This document shows positions 37,653-39,635 of a DNA stretch of 39,635 bases, in pieces. The notes beneath the pieces are model-generated. The model worked only from the letters and a program-made list of their open reading frames with translations. It was not told the origin of the DNA and did not search any database. Source of the stretch: RUG472 sp045224495 (GTDB taxonomy: Bacteria > Bacillota > Clostridia > Christensenellales > CAG-138); contig JBGVAK010000136.1 in the NCBI GenBank assembly GCA_045224495.1, forward strand, positions 1 to 39,635, read 5' to 3'. A program made the position numbers and the translations under genes. Position 1 is the first letter of the stretch; every line of letters begins with the position of its first letter.

Positions 37653-39404
37653 ATGATACGCAAGATATTCCGGCAGATGCTGGTGACGCAGATCCTCTCC
37701 GCCATGACGGTCATGCTCTGCATGCTGGTGGACAGCATGATGATCGGCCGCTTCCTGGGGGTGGATTCCATGACTGCCTACGGCCTCGCCAACCCCGTGC
37801 TCCTCATTTTCGCCGCCTATGGCGCCATGCTCTCCGCGGGCATCCAGGTCATGTGCGGCAAGACCATGGGAGTGGGCGATCGGGAGGGGACCAACGCCTG
37901 CTTCTCCGCTTCCGCGGTGCTGGCCCTCAGCGTGTCTTTGGTGGGAACAGTGCTGATCCTGCTGCTGGTGAACCCTGTCTGCACCCTCCTGGGCGCAGGC
38001 CGGCCCGGACCGGACAATCCGGTTTTCGGCCTCACGCGGGACTACCTTCGCGGCTTCATCGTGGGCGCTCCGGCCTTCATCGTGGCCCAGATCATGGTAC
38101 CGTTTCTTCAAATATCGGGCAATCGCATCCGGCTCGCTCTGGCCGTGTTGCTCATGACCGTATCGGACGTGGCCTTCGACCTGTTGAACGTCTTCGTCTT
38201 CCACGGCGGCACATTGGGCATGGGTCTTGCCTCCAGCTTCAGCTACTATTTCGCCCTGATCGTGGGCCTCGCCTACTTCTTCAAAAAGGATTGCATGTTC
38301 AAGCTGCGGCTGAAGGCGGTGACGAAAAAGGTCTGTAAAGAGCTTTTTTCCTACGGTATCCCCACCGTCATCAACTCCCTGGCCATGGTGGTGCTGGTGT
38401 TCACGCTCAACAAGATCCTGCTGTCCGCCGGCGGGAACATGGCCGTGGCCGCCTACTCCGTGATCTCCACCGTGGGCAACATCTGCTACTGCTTCGGTTC
38501 CGGCGTGGCCCAGGTATCGCTCCTCCTCGCTGCCATCTTCTACAGCGATGAGGATCGGACCGCCATCTACACCCTGGTCAGGACCCAGACCTTCTACGCC
38601 ACGGTCCTGGACGTGGGCCTTATCGTGGTGGTGTTCCTCCTGGCGCCGGTGCTGGTGAGCCTGTTCCTCGCCGATCCGGCGGCCAAGGCCATGACCGTCT
38701 GGGGCATGCGGCTATTCTCCTTCTCGCTGTTGCCCTGCTCGCTGAACACCACCTTCAAGAACTACTACCAGGGCGTGGACCGGGTCCGGTTCACGGAGCT
38801 CATTTCCCTGCTGCAGAACGTGACCTTCCCGGTGCTGGCGGCCTTCGTCCTAAGCCGGTTTTGGGGCACCACGGGCGTGTGGCTGTCCTTCCTGGGCGGG
38901 GAGATATTGACCATGGCCGTCATCTGCATCGTGGTCTGGAAGAAGAGCTATAAGCCCGCCCTGAACGCGGAGACCTTCGCCCTGCTGCCGCGGCTCTTCG
39001 GCGTGAAGGACGAGGACAAGATCGAGATGACCGTCCGCAGCCGAGAGGAAGCGGCGGAAGCCTCTCTGAAAGCGGCGGAGTTCTGCAAGGCCCACGGCGA
39101 GAGCGCCAGGAACAGCATGCTCATCTCCCTGTGCGTGGAGGAGATGGTCAACAACATCGTGGAGCATGGCTTCAGTCAGGAGCGAAAGGACCAGAGCGTG
39201 GACGTGCGCATCCTCTTCAAGGGCAGCAGCTGCATCATCCGCATCCGGGACAACTGCGTGAATTTCGACCCGGTGGAGTATCTGAAGCTCCATGAATCCG
39301 ACGACCCGGCGGCCCACATCGGCATCCGCATGGTCATGAAGATGGTCAGGAGCGCCAACTACGTCAACTCCCTGGGCCTCAACAACCTGACGCTGGTGCT
39401 GTAA
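37653..39404 (+). CDS. MATE efflux transporter fused to an anti-sigma-type HATPase domain
   Basis: 583-aa fusion. Residues 1 to about 445 form a MATE/NorM-type transporter with twelve hydrophobic segments (LVDSMMIGRFLG, DYLRGFIVGAPAFI, PTVINSLAMVV, FKNYYQGVDR). Residues about 450-583 form an HATPase_c_2 domain: N-box CVEEMVNNIVEHGF, IRDNCVNFDP (G1) and AAHIGIRMVMKM (G2), ending in LGLNNLTLVL. The ATPase class phosphorylates STAS proteins in RsbW/SpoIIAB systems, so the transporter may be controlled by, or may control, the STAS protein encoded at 26401. It is the last gene of the run, followed by a terminator. Confidence 0.92.
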   Translation: MIRKIFRQMLVTQILSAMTVMLCMLVDSMMIGRFLGVDSMTAYGLANPVLLIFAAYGAMLSAGIQVMCGKTMGVGDREGTNACFSASAVLALSVSLVGTVLILLLVNPVCTLLGAGRPGPDNPVFGLTRDYLRGFIVGAPAFIVAQIMVPFLQISGNRIRLALAVLLMTVSDVAFDLLNVFVFHGGTLGMGLASSFSYYFALIVGLAYFFKKDCMFKLRLKAVTKKVCKELFSYGIPTVINSLAMVVLVFTLNKILLSAGGNMAVAAYSVISTVGNICYCFGSGVAQVSLLLAAIFYSDEDRTAIYTLVRTQTFYATVLDVGLIVVVFLLAPVLVSLFLADPAAKAMTVWGMRLFSFSLLPCSLNTTFKNYYQGVDRVRFTELISLLQNVTFPVLAAFVLSRFWGTTGVWLSFLGGEILTMAVICIVVWKKSYKPALNAETFALLPRLFGVKDEDKIEMTVRSREEAAEASLKAAEFCKAHGESARNSMLISLCVEEMVNNIVEHGFSQERKDQSVDVRILFKGSSCIIRIRDNCVNFDPVEYLKLHESDDPAAHIGIRMVMKMVRSANYVNSLGLNNLTLVL

Positions 39405-39427
39405 GCCCCGAAACGATCCCAAAAACA

Positions 39428-39459
39428 ACGGTCCCCCGCATGAGCGGAGGACCGTTTTT
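39428..39459. terminator. Rho-independent terminator between convergent genes
   Basis: Stem ACGGTCC-C-CCGC / GCGG-A-GGACCGT around ATGA (39428-39455), followed by TTTTT. It ends the long plus-strand run and faces the purL end. Confidence 0.85.
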
Positions 39460-39473
39460 CGTTGTCGCCTGTA

Positions 39474-39635
39474 TTATTGGTAATACCGCACCGCGGCCTC
39501 GAACATGCGGCTGTCGTAGTTGCCGGGGACGTTCTGGTAGAGGCCGGCGCCGATGCGCTCGCTGTGGCCCATCTTGCCGAAGACGCGGCCGTCGGGGGAG
39601 GTGATGCCCTCGATGGCGTACAGGGAGCCGTTGGG
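39474..39635 (-). CDS. purL: Phosphoribosylformylglycinamidine synthase, C-terminal end (partial)
   Basis: Only the last 53 codons are in the window; the gene continues past the right edge. The segment NGSLYAIEGITSPDGRVFGKMGHSER followed by NVPGN (part quoted) is the hallmark C-terminus of the glutaminase domain in large single-chain FGAM synthase, with the catalytic-triad HSE visible in GHSER. The enzyme converts FGAR to FGAM in purine synthesis. Stop TAA at 39474-39476. Confidence 0.85.
   Translation of the reverse strand, partial: PNGSLYAIEGITSPDGRVFGKMGHSERIGAGLYQNVPGNYDSRMFEAAVRYYQ

Overview
The window looks like a chromosome segment of a GC-rich, spore-forming Firmicute (Clostridia, probably Oscillospiraceae-like; this placement is inference). 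The grounds are Spo0A at the left edge, GGAGG ribosome sites with many GTG/TTG starts, RsgA, HolA, QueT and an SpoIIE/STAS/HATPase partner-switching set. An A+T-richer island of about 11.4 kb (about 692-12059) interrupts it.

Island (692-12059). It sits inside the 3' end of spo0A. The last 129 nt of spo0A occur twice, at 692-820 (joined to the gene) and at 12060-12188 (orphaned at the far end). The copies encode the same 42 residues but differ at 12 third-codon positions, so the element appears to carry its own synonymous spo0A tail and restores the gene on insertion. A tyrosine integrase (967-1953) lies next to the left end and 15-bp arm-type repeats flank both ends. Cargo: a paralogous pair of small proteins, a winged-helix replication-type protein, an HNH gene with an in-frame TAG, an XRE repressor with divergent consensus promoters, an SprT-like metalloprotease, a minimal second tyrosine recombinase, a restriction endonuclease/cytosine-5 methyltransferase pair, a 40-aa Gln-rich peptide and a WYL regulator. 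There are no conjugation or virion genes, so it looks like a small defence-carrying integrative element.

Host region 1 (12189-25101). It starts with hairpin repeats and a tight cluster of DnaA boxes upstream of a polytopic membrane protein. Then come MTA phosphorylase-like and holA (minus), a secreted SH3 protein with Pro/Thr repeats (minus), rsgA with a long structured leader (plus), a minus-strand redox operon (Fe-S/FAD old-yellow-enzyme reductase, SDR, aldehyde dehydrogenase), and a ParB-like/HAD fusion followed by a second HAD protein.

Host region 2 (25111-39404). A long plus-strand run begins at a good promoter. It encodes an HATPase-like protein and its frameshifted paralogue, a STAS antagonist, an SpoIIE phosphatase fused to an HATPase domain, a duplicated-domain secreted protein, a tiny exported peptide, QueT, a GAF-ABC ATPase fusion, a large FtsX permease, a PreA-type flavo/iron-sulfur enzyme, a small unknown, a VanX-type D-Ala-D-Ala dipeptidase and a MATE transporter fused to an HATPase domain. 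My reading is that partner-switching signalling is wired here to envelope transport, with no sigma factor visible. A terminator separates this run from the C-terminal end of purL on the minus strand.

The strongest leads are the spo0A-targeting element, the partner-switching/transport operon with its two fusion transporters, the in-frame TAG codons and the DnaA-box cluster.
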